Source of the DNA: Poriferisodalis sp965221195
GTDB lineage: Bacteria; Actinomycetota; Acidimicrobiia; Acidimicrobiales; Poriferisodalaceae
DNA length: 64,000 bases
Assembly: GCA_965221195.1 (NCBI GenBank)
Contig: OZ244864.1
Span: 868,001 to 932,000 of the forward strand
Direction: 5' to 3'
Position 1 is the first letter of the stretch, and each line of letters starts with the position of its first letter. Below, piece after piece: positions 8,875-18,378 of the stretch. Both the position numbers and the translations under genes were made by a program. The notes below the pieces were generated by a model, which searched no databases, was not told the origin of the DNA, and saw only the letters and a program-made list of their open reading frames with translations.

Positions 8875-10902
8875 CTAGCCGCCGGACGCAGCAGTTGCAC
8901 CACCGACATCGACGGCTTTGGTTTCTACCTCGTGGGCGATCTGCGCCATGAACTCTGCCAGCGGCACGTCGCGCCGCACTGGTTGACCACGCGGATTCAC
9001 GCCCACTGTGCCTGCCGCTAGGTCATCGTCGCCCACCACAAGTACATAGGGCACTTTGGTCAATTTGGCCCGGCGGATGCGTGCCCCCAGAGGATCGTCC
9101 GCCGGGACAGTTTCGGTCCGCACACCTGCTTCGTTGAGCTGTGCCGCCACCGACAACGCAAATGCGTCATGGTCGGCCCGTACGCCCAGCACTATCGCCT
9201 GGGTGGGTGCCAGCCAAGGCGGGAACGCTCCTGCGTAATGCTCCACCATCACGCCGAAGAACCGTTCGATTGAGCCGAGCAGTGCCCGGTGAATCATGAT
9301 CGGCCGATGCACCTCGCCATCGGCACCTACATAGCGCAGGTTGAAGCGTTCGGGCAGGTTGAAGTCGACTTGGATGGTTGATAACTGCCACGAACGCCCG
9401 ATTGCATCGAGCACATCGATGTCGATCTTCGGCCCGTAGAAAGCCGCCTCACCTGCGGCTTCAGAGTAGGAGTGGCCGCGCCGTTCCAGAGCAGACCGCA
9501 GCGCTGCTGTCGCTTGCTGCCAGCCTTCGTCGTCACCTACGTACTTGTGAGGGTCCTGGGTAGACAGCTTGAACTCGAAGTCGTCGAAACCGAAAGCGCC
9601 GAGTACTGATAGCACGAAGTCCAACAGGGCTTCGATCTCGTCGGCTAGCTGTTCGGGCGCCACGAACAGGTGACTGTCGTCTTGGGTGAACCCTCGAATA
9701 CGCATCAACCCGTGCAAGGTGCCCGAACGTTCGTAGCGATACACGGTGCCCAGCTCAAACAGTCGCAACGGCAACTCCTTGTACGAGCGCTGCCGCTGGC
9801 CGAAGATCAAACAATGCATCGGGCAGTTCATCGGCTTGGGGTAGTAGACGCCGTTGTCCATCTCCATTGGCGGGTACATGCCCTCGGCGTAGAAATCCAA
9901 GTGCCCTGAGGTCTCGAACAGTCGGGCGTTGGCTAGGTGCGGCGTGTAGACGAATTCGTACCCACCCGCGCGGTGCCGCTCGCGGCTGTAGTCCTCCATG
10001 ATGCTGCGCACCAATGAGCCCTTCGGGTGCCACACGGCCAGTCCGCCGCCTAGTTCAGCAGGGAAGCTGAGCAGATCCAACTCGGTCACCAACCGCCGGT
10101 GGTCTCGCTTGGCGGCTTCTTCCAGCCGCTCTAAGTGCGCCGCTAAATCACCGGCGGTGCCCCAAGCGGTGCCGTAGATGCGTTGCAGCATCTGACGGTT
10201 CTCGTCGCCGCGCCAGTAGGCACCGGCCACCCGCATCAGCTTGAAATGGCCAAGCCGACCCGTGTGGGGCACATGGGGCCCGCGGCACAAGTCCACGAAC
10301 TCGTCGGTGTTGCGGTACGTGGTGATGACCCCGCCTTGGGGACCTGAGGCAGGATCGTCGGCCTCCCCGTCAAGGATTTCGATCTTGTACGGATGAGCGG
10401 CAAAAAGCTCATCAGCTTTGGCTCGGTCTACCTCAGCGCGAACAAAAGGTTGACGGTCGGCCACGATTGTCGACATCTCGGCTTCGATCGCTGTGAGATC
10501 CTCATCGGAGAAGGTCCGCGGCCGCCCGTCGTCGGCTGTTCCCAAGTCGAAGTCGTAGTAGAAGCCATCGGTAATCGGCGGCCCGATAGAGAAGGTGGCA
10601 CCCGGGTACAGCCGCAGCACAGCTTGCGCCAGCACATGTGCAGTGGAATGGCGCAACACCTCAAGTCCTTCGGCTGACGAAGGGAACACCAGCGACACCG
10701 ACGCGCCGTCGGGCAGCGGACGGTTCAGATCCAGTTCAACCCCGTCGGCCACTGCGATCAGCGCATCTTTTGCGGCCCGCCGCCCCAGCGACGCGGCCAG
10801 ATCGGCCCCGGTGGCACCGCTGGGCAGTTCGCGGGCCTGCCCGTCTGGCAGCGTTACGCTTATGACAGCAGCCACGGCCTTTTTGAGGCTGAGATCGCTC
10901 AT
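8875..10902 (-). CDS. thrS: Threonyl-tRNA synthetase
   Basis: This class II synthetase charges tRNA-Thr with threonine. Domains in order are an N-terminal TGS domain (VTLPDGQARELPSGAT), the second additional (editing) domain, the catalytic core and an HGTP anticodon-binding domain. In the core, MNCPMHCLIF supplies the zinc-binding Cys, the motif 2 region reads YRYERSGTLHGLMRIRGFTQDD and motif 3 contains PIMIHRALLGSIERF. I use the ATG at 10902 (MSDLSLKK); a TTG at 10923 would add seven residues without family support. About 675 residues is normal. Confidence 0.97.
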   Translation of the reverse strand: MSDLSLKKAVAAVISVTLPDGQARELPSGATGADLAASLGRRAAKDALIAVADGVELDLNRPLPDGASVSLVFPSSAEGLEVLRHSTAHVLAQAVLRLYPGATFSIGPPITDGFYYDFDLGTADDGRPRTFSDEDLTAIEAEMSTIVADRQPFVRAEVDRAKADELFAAHPYKIEILDGEADDPASGPQGGVITTYRNTDEFVDLCRGPHVPHTGRLGHFKLMRVAGAYWRGDENRQMLQRIYGTAWGTAGDLAAHLERLEEAAKRDHRRLVTELDLLSFPAELGGGLAVWHPKGSLVRSIMEDYSRERHRAGGYEFVYTPHLANARLFETSGHLDFYAEGMYPPMEMDNGVYYPKPMNCPMHCLIFGQRQRSYKELPLRLFELGTVYRYERSGTLHGLMRIRGFTQDDSHLFVAPEQLADEIEALLDFVLSVLGAFGFDDFEFKLSTQDPHKYVGDDEGWQQATAALRSALERRGHSYSEAAGEAAFYGPKIDIDVLDAIGRSWQLSTIQVDFNLPERFNLRYVGADGEVHRPIMIHRALLGSIERFFGVMVEHYAGAFPPWLAPTQAIVLGVRADHDAFALSVAAQLNEAGVRTETVPADDPLGARIRRAKLTKVPYVLVVGDDDLAAGTVGVNPRGQPVRRDVPLAEFMAQIAHEVETKAVDVGGATAASGG

Positions 10903-10981
10903 TGAACTGTGCTCACATGCCAAGGCTGACAGACCGGCTTCATCGGACCGGTTTCACTGCCGGGGCAACACGCCGGGGCAA

Positions 10982-11161
10982 CTAACCCCCGCCCCCGCCA
11001 GAGAATACGACGTTGATGAGGATGATCAAGAACAGCAGCCCGCCGAGTACCCAGAGCTTGTCTGCGAACTGGAAGCTCTTGAATTTGGCGAACGGGACCA
11101 TCATCTTGTTTGGGTCATCAAGCGATTTCTGATCAACTTTTCGCGTATCGCCGTCGCTCAT
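10982..11161 (-). CDS. Small single-pass membrane protein, function unknown
   Basis: A 59-residue protein starting at the ATG at 11161. The first half is charged (MSDGDTRKVDQKSLDDPNK) and the second half is one transmembrane helix (LWVLGGLLFLIILINVVF) ending in a run of five glycines. It sits about 80 bases upstream of thrS on the same strand. I do not recognise the family. The clear amphipathic-to-membrane layout and consistent codon use support it being real rather than a chance frame. Confidence 0.55.
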   Translation of the reverse strand: MSDGDTRKVDQKSLDDPNKMMVPFAKFKSFQFADKLWVLGGLLFLIILINVVFSGGGGG

Positions 11162-11326
11162 GAGCACTCCCCGATCAACCGGTCCGCACACCTAGTACGC
11201 GGACCGACCAGCGGTCGCTGGGCCGACTGCGGTCGCAGCCAAGTAGCAAGGCTAATGGCCCCAGAGAGCCACAGCGAAACGCGTCGGTGGCTCCCGGGGG
11301 CGAGAAGAGGACGGGAAGCGTTGTAG

Positions 11327-14300
11327 CTAGGTGCGTACGGCGTCGGCGCCGAGCAGTTCGCGTAGAGGGCCTGCAAGTGCTTTGGCGTCTACCCGCTGCG
11401 ATTGGGGTAGCTGCACCTCTCGGTTGCCCACGCGCATATGCACCGGAGCTTCGCCTGGGAACTCCGCCAGCATCTGCTCAAAGCGCTGCAGCCAGTCGTC
11501 GTTCACTTCAACTAGTTCCATGTTTAGCCAGAGCGGCACCGGTCCTTTGCGCAGATCGAACGGCATGACTTCGTTGGCCAAGAACGCAGTCTCGCCATCG
11601 CCGCGACGGTCAGACCGCCCCCGAACCAGCACCACAGCATCCTCAGCCAGCGTCTCGCTTGCCGCTGCGTAACCCTTCGGGAACAGCGTTACCTCTACGG
11701 AGCCGGAGAGATCTTCAAGCATGAATCGGGCCATCGGCTCGCCGTTGCGGGTGTATTGACGCTTCAAGTTCTGCACCACACCGCCCAGTGTCACCCACGG
11801 CTGGCCACCGTCGTCTTTCATCGGCACCTCGCCGAGGCCACTCACGGAGCAGTCCACTGCTCGTCGCAGCTGCGCCTCGCCGCCGTACAGCGGGTGGTCG
11901 GAGACGTACAGACCAAGCAGTTCCTTCTCCCATGCCAGCGTCTCGCGCTCAGATGTCTCAATGTCGGGCACGTTGATGCTCTCGTTGAAGCTGGCATCAT
12001 CGTTGTTGTCGTTATCTGGGGTGGCTGCGCCGAACAGCGACTGCACCCCCGCCGCAGTTTCTTCGCGGCGCCGCAACGCCGCTTCGATGATGCGGTCAAA
12101 CACTTTCATGAGTCCCTTGCGGGAATGCCCGCAGGCCTCAAACGCTCCCGCCTTAATCAGCGACTCCACGAACCGTCGGTTGAGCACTTCCCGCGGCACT
12201 CGCATGGCGAAGTCCTCGAAATCGGCGAACGGTCCGTTGGCTGTGCGCTCGGCGAGAATCGGCTCGGCTATTTTCATGCCCACGTTGCGCACTGCCGACA
12301 GACCGAAGGGGATGGTCTTCCCGTCGGCAGCGAAATCCAGCTCGGAACGGTTGATGTCGGGCACCAGCACGTCTATCCCAGACTGTCGGCAATCGGCGAG
12401 ATAGACACCGGCTTTGTCGATGTTGCGCTTGGCGCCGGTCAACACCGCCGCCAAGAATTCGGTGCGGTGGTTGGCTTTCAGATAGGCCGTTTGGTAAGCG
12501 ATCAGCCCGTACGCGAAGGCATGGCTCTTGTTGAACGCATAGTCGGCGAAGGGTTCGATGATGTCGAAGAGCTGCTTGCCTAGGTCTGTGCTGTATCCCT
12601 TGTCGGCTGTGCCTTGGATGAATTTGGCTCGGTGCTCGGCAATCTGGGCGCGGTTCTTCTTGCCGCATGCTTTGCGTAGGTCGTCGGCCTCAGCCATTGA
12701 GTAGCCGGCGATCTCTTGGGCCACCCGCATCATCGACTCTTGGTAGATCATCAGCCCGTAGGTTTCTTCAAGCATCTCGGCCAAATCGGGGTGCGGTGGT
12801 GTAGCTGGCTGACGGCCGTTCTTGCGTTGGGCATAGCTGGTATGCATGTTGGCGGCCATCGGGCCGGGCCGATAGAGAGCGACCAGCGCGCAGATGTCCT
12901 CGAACCGTGTGGGACGCATCGACTGCAACAGCGAGCGCACTGGCGTTGACTCCAGTTGGAAAACCCCCATCGTGTCGCCGGCTCGCAGTAGGTCAAAGGT
13001 GGCCGGATCGTCGAGCGGCACCGATTCGATTTCTAAGTGGGTGTCTGAGCTGCGCCCTACGAGTCGGACCGTCTCATCGATGATTGACAGCGTCCGTAAC
13101 CCCAAGAAGTCCATTTTCAGCAGGCCTAGGTCTTCCACCCCGCCCATGTCGAACTGGGTGACGATTGGAGCGTCGTCGGGATTGGTGCCTGATTCGGGCT
13201 TGCGCTGGATGGGCAGATACTCGGTGAGCGGCTCGGGACTGATGACCACTGCCGCGGCGTGTACCGAGTCTTGGCGTATGAGCCCTTCGAGGCCCCGAGC
13301 CACGTCCACCACTTCGCGGACCTCGGCGTCGTTGGCGTACATGCCGCGCAGTTCCGCTGCGGCGGTGTAGCCCTCAGCATGGGAGTCTTCACGTTCAAAG
13401 CAAGCGCTCAGCGGGGTAGCGCGTCCCATTACCAGCGGCGGCATCGCCTTGGAGATACGGTCGCCCAGTGCGTAGGGCTTGCCCAGCACCCGAGCGGCGT
13501 CGCGCACCGCCGCTCGCGCTTTTATCGAAGAAAAGGTGATGATCTGCGCTACATGGTCGTGGCCGTACTTCTGGGCCGTGTAGCGGATCATCTCGTCGCG
13601 GTAACGATCGTCGAAATCGATGTCGATGTCGGGCATCGACACGCGGGCGGGGTTCAAGAAACGCTCAAACAGCAGGCCGTACTTGAGGGGATCGAGGTCG
13701 GTGATGCCCAAGCAGTACGCCACCACGCAGCCGGCGGCCGAGCCGCGGCCGGGGCCCACCCGAATGCCGCTGTCGCGGGCATGGCGGATCAGATCCCAAG
13801 TGATCAAGAAGTAGCTGCTAAAGCCCATGTCGGAAATGACCCGCAGCTCGTACGCGATGCGTGCAGCAGCTTCTTCGGTCACATTCGTGCCCCAGCGCCT
13901 TTTCGCTCCCTCAGATGCCAGATGAGACAGGTAGGCATCTGCATCTGCATGGGGTGCTGGTACTTCAAAGTGCGGCAGCAGTACCTGCCCGAATGCGATG
14001 TTGGTTTCGGCCCGTTCCGCGATTGCGAGCGTGTTGTCGCACGCTTCGGGGAATTCGCTGAAGAGTGACCGCATCTCCGCAGCGCTCTTGAGATAGTGCT
14101 GATCGCCGTGAAATTTGAACCGGTCGGTGTCGCTGCTCAGCGAGCCGGTCTGCACGCACAGCAGAGCATCGTGGGCAACTGCGTCGTGCTGGTGGGTGTA
14201 ATGCAGGTCGTTGGTGGCCAGCAGTGGCGCTGCGAGGTCGCGGGAGATCTGCAGGAGCTGAGGATTGCAGTCGTGCTGAGCGCCGATGCCGTGATCTTGC

Positions 14301-14878
14301 AGTTCCACGTACAGCGAGTCGCGCCCGAAGATGTCTTGCAACCGACCGGCCCGGCGGAGTGCTTCTTCGTAGTTGCCGCTGAGTAGTGCCTGCTGCACGA
14401 CGCTGCCCAAGCAGCCGGTAGTGGCCACGAGACCGTCGGCATGATCGGCGAACATTTCCCAGTCCATCCGGGGCTTGTAGTAGTAGCCCTCTAAGAAAGC
14501 CCGGCTAGACAGCTTGAGCAGGTTGCGGTAGCCGGTGTCGCTGTGAGCGAGCAGCGTCAGGTGGTAGTAGAGCTTTCCGCCTCCCTCGCCGTCGTCGCCG
14601 GTGTCGTCTACCTTGGCATTCTTGGAGCGGTTGCGGTTGGGACGCTCGTGACGACTTTCGAGCGCCATGTAGGCCTCGGTGCCGATTACCGGCTTGATGC
14701 CTTGCGCTTGACAGGCCCGATAAAAGTCCAGAACTCCGTACATGTTGCCGTGGTCGGTGATGCCTAGCGCTGGCTGACCGTCGGCGGCTGCTGCAGCCAC
14801 CACTTCGTTGACGCGCGCTGCGCCGTCGAGCAGGGAGTATTCGGTGTGTGTGTGCAGATGTACGAACGACGCTGCCAC
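11327..14878 (-). CDS. dnaE: DNA polymerase III alpha subunit (replicative, DnaE type)
   Basis: The 1183-residue protein begins with the PHP domain (FVHLHTHTEYSLLDGA, then ITDHGNMYG). The polymerase core has the catalytic aspartates in SMPDIDIDFDDRYRDE and the GPGRGSAAGCVVAYCLG segment. The Pol III thumb/finger region includes YRPGPMAANMH and KSHAFAYGLIAYQTAYLKANH. The OB-fold region near the end is VTLGGVVQNLKRQYT. It is of the DnaE1 length class. The open frame continues upstream to 15070, but that part is low-complexity repeat; the GTG at 14878 with GGAGGAAA upstream directly precedes the PHP motif and is the start. Confidence 0.97.
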   Translation of the reverse strand: MAASFVHLHTHTEYSLLDGAARVNEVVAAAAADGQPALGITDHGNMYGVLDFYRACQAQGIKPVIGTEAYMALESRHERPNRNRSKNAKVDDTGDDGEGGGKLYYHLTLLAHSDTGYRNLLKLSSRAFLEGYYYKPRMDWEMFADHADGLVATTGCLGSVVQQALLSGNYEEALRRAGRLQDIFGRDSLYVELQDHGIGAQHDCNPQLLQISRDLAAPLLATNDLHYTHQHDAVAHDALLCVQTGSLSSDTDRFKFHGDQHYLKSAAEMRSLFSEFPEACDNTLAIAERAETNIAFGQVLLPHFEVPAPHADADAYLSHLASEGAKRRWGTNVTEEAAARIAYELRVISDMGFSSYFLITWDLIRHARDSGIRVGPGRGSAAGCVVAYCLGITDLDPLKYGLLFERFLNPARVSMPDIDIDFDDRYRDEMIRYTAQKYGHDHVAQIITFSSIKARAAVRDAARVLGKPYALGDRISKAMPPLVMGRATPLSACFEREDSHAEGYTAAAELRGMYANDAEVREVVDVARGLEGLIRQDSVHAAAVVISPEPLTEYLPIQRKPESGTNPDDAPIVTQFDMGGVEDLGLLKMDFLGLRTLSIIDETVRLVGRSSDTHLEIESVPLDDPATFDLLRAGDTMGVFQLESTPVRSLLQSMRPTRFEDICALVALYRPGPMAANMHTSYAQRKNGRQPATPPHPDLAEMLEETYGLMIYQESMMRVAQEIAGYSMAEADDLRKACGKKNRAQIAEHRAKFIQGTADKGYSTDLGKQLFDIIEPFADYAFNKSHAFAYGLIAYQTAYLKANHRTEFLAAVLTGAKRNIDKAGVYLADCRQSGIDVLVPDINRSELDFAADGKTIPFGLSAVRNVGMKIAEPILAERTANGPFADFEDFAMRVPREVLNRRFVESLIKAGAFEACGHSRKGLMKVFDRIIEAALRRREETAAGVQSLFGAATPDNDNNDDASFNESINVPDIETSERETLAWEKELLGLYVSDHPLYGGEAQLRRAVDCSVSGLGEVPMKDDGGQPWVTLGGVVQNLKRQYTRNGEPMARFMLEDLSGSVEVTLFPKGYAAASETLAEDAVVLVRGRSDRRGDGETAFLANEVMPFDLRKGPVPLWLNMELVEVNDDWLQRFEQMLAEFPGEAPVHMRVGNREVQLPQSQRVDAKALAGPLRELLGADAVRT

Positions 14879-14967
14879 GCTGGGTTTCCTCCGTGAGTGT
14901 GTAGGGCGGTTGACAGGTTGTTGCGGCTGTTGTGGCCTAGTGCGGTTTGTTGCGCCGACCGTCGGAT

Positions 14968-15026
14968 GTGCTGACGGCCGACTGTGCTGACGGCCGACTG
15001 TGCTGACGGCCGACTGTGCTGGCGAC
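14968..15026. repeat. 16-bp tandem repeat upstream of dnaE
   Basis: Three exact copies of GTGCTGACGGCCGACT (14968-14983, 14984-14999, 15000-15015) and a partial fourth (15016-15026). They lie in the divergent spacer between dnaE and the HD-domain gene, where promoters for both must be. Confidence 0.92.
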
Positions 15027-15198
15027 CCAGCGCGCTTGGCGTTGCCTTGGTACGAATCGACCTTCGGCATGTCCGCCCGCCGAACCTAGACCGACCGCCG
15101 CACTGCGACGCGAATGGCCGCAACCTAGGTGCGACGAAGTGAAGAAATCCTTTCAGCAAGTGGTTGGATGGCTCCGCGCAGCGCAGCATGATGGAGGA

Positions 15199-16128
15199 AT
15201 GTCCAACCAGCATCGCGCGCTCATCTCACCGACGGCACCTGTACCCGGTGACCGCCTCGGTGACAGCCCAGTGGCCACTCACGACACCAGCGATGAACTA
15301 ATGGGCGACGAGCTGATGGCTGATGAACTGGAATTCGATAGCGGCGCGGTGTTGGCTTGCGACGAACTGAACAGCGTCTTGGTGGTTGACGATCCCCGCG
15401 GGGGACTGTGGGAGCTGGTTGACAGCGGCTGGGCGGACGAGCACCTGCCCGAACTGCCTGCGTTGGCGCTAGAACAGGATCCGATCCACCGCCACAAAGA
15501 CGTACTAGCGCACACCATCGCCGTTGTGGCCCAGAGTCCGGCGCGACTGCGAGTCCGGCTGGGCGCGCTGTTTCACGACATCGGCAAGCCACTGACCCGA
15601 CAGATCGGCCCTAGCGGGGTGACCTTCCGCCACCACGAAGCGGTGGGTGCCAAGCTGACCCGCCGTCGGATGCCGGAGATGGGTTTCAGCCATGAACTCA
15701 CCGAAGAGGTGTCGCGTCTGGTGTACCTATCGGGTCGTTTCAAGGGCTATGACACCGGCTGGACCGATGCGGCGGTGCGTCGCTATGCCCGCGATGCAGG
15801 ACCGTTGCTGGGCGACTTAAACGACATGGTGCGCGCCGATTGCACGTCCCGCAACGTCAAGCGAGTAGAGGCTCTGCACGATGCGCTCGACCGCTTTGAG
15901 GTACGGATTGCCCGTCTGGCTCGCGAGCAAGCCGCCGCCGACCTGCGCCCAGAACTCACCGGTGATGAGGTGATGGACCACTTGGGAATCGAGCCCGGCC
16001 CCGAGGTCGGCCGGGCCATGAAGTTCCTGTTGGAACTGCGTCGCAGCGACGGTGACTTAGGTGCCACCGAGGCCCGCCGCCGTCTTGACGCTTGGTGGTC
16101 TGGCTCAGACTCGGCCGAGAGGCAGTGA
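15199..16128 (+). CDS. HD-domain protein resembling the C-terminal half of CCA-adding enzymes
   Basis: The middle of the protein carries an HD phosphohydrolase signature: RHKDVLAHT, then GALFHDIGKPLTRQ and FRHHEAVGAKL. The arrangement and the following helical region resemble the HD half of bacterial tRNA nucleotidyltransferase/poly(A) polymerase family proteins. The nucleotidyltransferase half with its GxDxD motif is absent here; instead there is a short acidic N-terminal segment (DELMGDELMADELEFD). It may be a stand-alone metal-dependent phosphohydrolase. The start is uncertain: ATG 15199 has GGAGGA almost abutting it, and an upstream GTG at 15160 is possible. It is divergent from dnaE. Confidence 0.7.
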   Translation: MSNQHRALISPTAPVPGDRLGDSPVATHDTSDELMGDELMADELEFDSGAVLACDELNSVLVVDDPRGGLWELVDSGWADEHLPELPALALEQDPIHRHKDVLAHTIAVVAQSPARLRVRLGALFHDIGKPLTRQIGPSGVTFRHHEAVGAKLTRRRMPEMGFSHELTEEVSRLVYLSGRFKGYDTGWTDAAVRRYARDAGPLLGDLNDMVRADCTSRNVKRVEALHDALDRFEVRIARLAREQAAADLRPELTGDEVMDHLGIEPGPEVGRAMKFLLELRRSDGDLGATEARRRLDAWWSGSDSAERQ

Positions 16129-16145
16129 GCGGCTAGCCGGTACCC

Positions 16146-16637
16146 TCAGGCGACACGGCGCTCCGTCAAGCCGACTGTCGGCGTCCATGTCTCCACGACG
16201 AGTTGCTGGCCGTCCACACGTACAAGCACGGCGCGAGCGATCCTGGCGGTGAATAGGGCCATCGGCGTCGCATCGTCGATCTCGTGATGATGGCTGCGCA
16301 GGAACATTTTGAGTTCACTGGTGCTCGCGGGCACAGCTTCGCCCTCGATGCGCGCGTCCCCTTGGTGCAGTTCCCCACTCTCGGGCGCGGAGTGCAGCCC
16401 GAATCGGGGATCGCGTCGCAAGTCGGCCGCTTTCATCGACGCGCGACCCATTCCCAGCCAGAGGTGACCGTCTCGGATAGGAGCTTCCATGCCCGACATT
16501 CGAGGAGCGCCGTTGGCACGGATCGTTGCCATGACCGCGTGTAGATGGCTCTCCAAGCGCTGCTGTATACGTTGGGCGAGGTCACCGCAGACCGCGGCGA
16601 AGTCGCCCCAGCTCACAGGGTCGCTGATTGTGCTCAT
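16146..16637 (-). CDS. Pyridoxamine 5'-phosphate oxidase-like flavin/F420-binding protein
   Basis: A 163-residue split-barrel protein. The opening ESHLHAVMATIRANGAPRMSG followed by LWLGMGRASMKAADLRRDPR is the pattern of PNPOx-like proteins, which bind FMN or, in actinobacteria, often F420. The ATG at 16637 is preceded by GAGGAC and opens MSTISDPVSWGDF; a longer frame to 16727 runs through a short tandem repeat and encodes a His/Asn/Pro-rich stretch unlikely to be translated. It is convergent with the HD-domain gene. The substrate is unknown, and true pyridoxamine oxidase activity is not implied. Confidence 0.75.
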   Translation of the reverse strand: MSTISDPVSWGDFAAVCGDLAQRIQQRLESHLHAVMATIRANGAPRMSGMEAPIRDGHLWLGMGRASMKAADLRRDPRFGLHSAPESGELHQGDARIEGEAVPASTSELKMFLRSHHHEIDDATPMALFTARIARAVLVRVDGQQLVVETWTPTVGLTERRVA

Positions 16638-16662
16638 GTGCTGTCCTCGGTTTTGCGGCGCT

Positions 16663-16722
16663 GGGTCGTGGTGATTTGGGTTGTTGTGATCTGGGTCATG
16701 GCAAATAGGGTCAGTGATCTGA
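16663..16722. repeat. 15-bp degenerate tandem repeat upstream of the PNPOx-like gene
   Basis: Four units of 15 bp, each beginning GGGT (16663, 16678, 16693, 16708), with substitutions between copies. They lie in the divergent spacer between the PNPOx-like and sugar dehydrogenase genes. Confidence 0.6.
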
Positions 16723-16761
16723 GCCATTTTGCATGAGTCGTGTCGCTACCGTCGCCTTGTG

Positions 16762-18285
16762 ATGTCTCTGCGACCGTCAGCGGCCCTGTTCGCAGCCGCG
16801 CTCTTAGTGGGTGCTTGTGCAGCCACGACGGGCGAGCGTGGCACCCAAGTTGTCGTGAGTCCACCAAGCCCAGTGTCTGCGGTGACGGCACCCAGGCTGA
16901 CAGCACCCCCGGCGTTGCAGTCCGTCCCGACCGGCGGCGCACAGAACCCGTTGCCTGCGCTGCCCGCGCCGGCCGCGACAACAACGACGCCTTTGGTTGC
17001 TGACTCGCCCGCTGCGGCCAACGGCTCCGCAGGTGACCCGGCATCGTCTGTGGCTCCCACATCTCCGACACCGTCAACAGAACCGCCAACACATCTGCCG
17101 TTGCTGCCGTCAACGACCTCGCTGCCGCCACTGTCGCCACCGACCCCGCCGTCGCCTCAGACGGCAGTGCCGCCGAGCCGCCCGAGCGTCCCGCCGAGTA
17201 CTCCGTCTGTTGTTCTGCCTCTTGCTGAGACCAAGTTTGCTCTTGTGCCGGTCGCAGAGGTGCCAGCACCTATCGCGCTGGCTGCTAGGCCCGACACTGG
17301 CCAGCGTTATGTGGCCAGCAGGCTCGGAGAGGTCTGGCTGCTTGATCCAGCAGATGGCAGCAGCGAGCCGCAACAGGTAGCCGACATCAGCGACAAGATC
17401 AGCCAAGGCTGCGAGAACGGCTTGCTGGGCATGGCCTTCTCGCGCGCCGGTGATCGGCTGTATCTCAGCTACACCGACACTGCCCGCAACAGCCGCATCG
17501 CCGTCGTGCCGCTGCAGGGCGAGATTCCCCAAACCGATAGCGCCCGCATTCTGCTGGCGCTCAGCCAGCCCGCGTGCAACCACAACGGCGGTGATCTCCA
17601 TGTCGGCCCCGACGGCAATCTGTGGATTGGTTTCGGTGACGGTGGTGGTGCCGATGATGTGTTCGGCCAAGGCCAAGACCGCAACACTCTGCTGGGCACG
17701 TTGGTGCGTATCGACCCAGACCCGCCAACCGGACGTGGCTACGGCATTCCCGCTGGCAATCCATTCGTGTCTGGCAGCGCGCCGGAGGTGTGGGCGTACG
17801 GTGCCCGTAATCCGTGGCGGTTCTCGTTCGACCGACTCTCGGGAGATCTTTGGATCGCCGATGTTGGCCAGAACCGGTTCGAGGAAATTCATGTGCTGAC
17901 CGCGGCGGACGGCTGGTCGGCGGGTGCCAATTTGGGTTGGCCGCTGTTTGAGGGCAGTCAGCGTTTCTCCGGTGAGGTGACTCCGGCGGATCTCGTCTTT
18001 CCCGTATACACCTACCCACACGACGACGGCTGCTCAGTGACCGGCGGTTACGTCTACCGAGGCAACGCGATGGAGGCATTGGCCGGTGTCTACGTGTTTG
18101 GCGATTACTGCACAGGTGAGATCTGGCGCCTAGTGCGTGGTGTTGATGACAACGCTGAGCGGCTCGATTTGGGCGTGTCGGTGCCGCGCAACACGCTCGT
18201 GTCGTTCGGCGAAGATGCCGACGGTGAGCTGTACGTGCTGAGCGCCGCAGGCACCGTGTTCAGGCTTGAGGCCGCCGCGCCATAG
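16762..18285 (+). CDS. PQQ-dependent aldose/sorbosone-type sugar dehydrogenase, lipoprotein
   Basis: The N-terminus (SLRPSAALFAAALLVGAC) is a lipoprotein signal with Cys19 as the lipidation site, followed by a long Pro/Thr/Ser linker to about residue 150. The rest is a six-bladed beta-propeller of the glucose/sorbosone dehydrogenase family: GLLGMAFS, CNHNGGDLHVGPDGNLWIGFGDGG, GTLVRIDPD, VWAYGARNPWRFSFD and the late GGYVYRG. These segments hold the PQQ- and calcium-binding residues of the family. It would oxidise sugars at the cell surface. I start at the ATG at 16762 because it places the signal peptide at the N-terminus; the frame is open 11 codons further upstream. Confidence 0.88.
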   Translation: MSLRPSAALFAAALLVGACAATTGERGTQVVVSPPSPVSAVTAPRLTAPPALQSVPTGGAQNPLPALPAPAATTTTPLVADSPAAANGSAGDPASSVAPTSPTPSTEPPTHLPLLPSTTSLPPLSPPTPPSPQTAVPPSRPSVPPSTPSVVLPLAETKFALVPVAEVPAPIALAARPDTGQRYVASRLGEVWLLDPADGSSEPQQVADISDKISQGCENGLLGMAFSRAGDRLYLSYTDTARNSRIAVVPLQGEIPQTDSARILLALSQPACNHNGGDLHVGPDGNLWIGFGDGGGADDVFGQGQDRNTLLGTLVRIDPDPPTGRGYGIPAGNPFVSGSAPEVWAYGARNPWRFSFDRLSGDLWIADVGQNRFEEIHVLTAADGWSAGANLGWPLFEGSQRFSGEVTPADLVFPVYTYPHDDGCSVTGGYVYRGNAMEALAGVYVFGDYCTGEIWRLVRGVDDNAERLDLGVSVPRNTLVSFGEDADGELYVLSAAGTVFRLEAAAP

Positions 18286-18326
18286 AGGCCCACCAGCACG
18301 AAGCTGGCGTTCTCGCGTTACGGGCT

Positions 18327-18374
18327 CTCGTGTCACAGGTTCCTCGTGTCACAAGCTGTTGTGTCTCAGGATGC
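18327..18374. repeat. 16-bp degenerate tandem repeat before the helicase gene
   Basis: Units 18327-18342, 18343-18358 and 18359-18374; the first two share CTCGTGTCACA and the third is more diverged. It covers the region upstream of the helicase start. Confidence 0.6.
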
Positions 18375-18378
18375 CGTT

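Noticed and set aside
14879..15070. N-terminal 64-codon extension of dnaE
   Set aside because: It encodes Arg/Gln/Pro-rich low-complexity sequence from the 16-bp repeat; the GTG at 14878 has a strong ribosome site just before the PHP domain.
17110..18021. 303-codon minus-strand open frame
   Set aside because: Antisense to the conserved sugar dehydrogenase propeller; no family features of its own.
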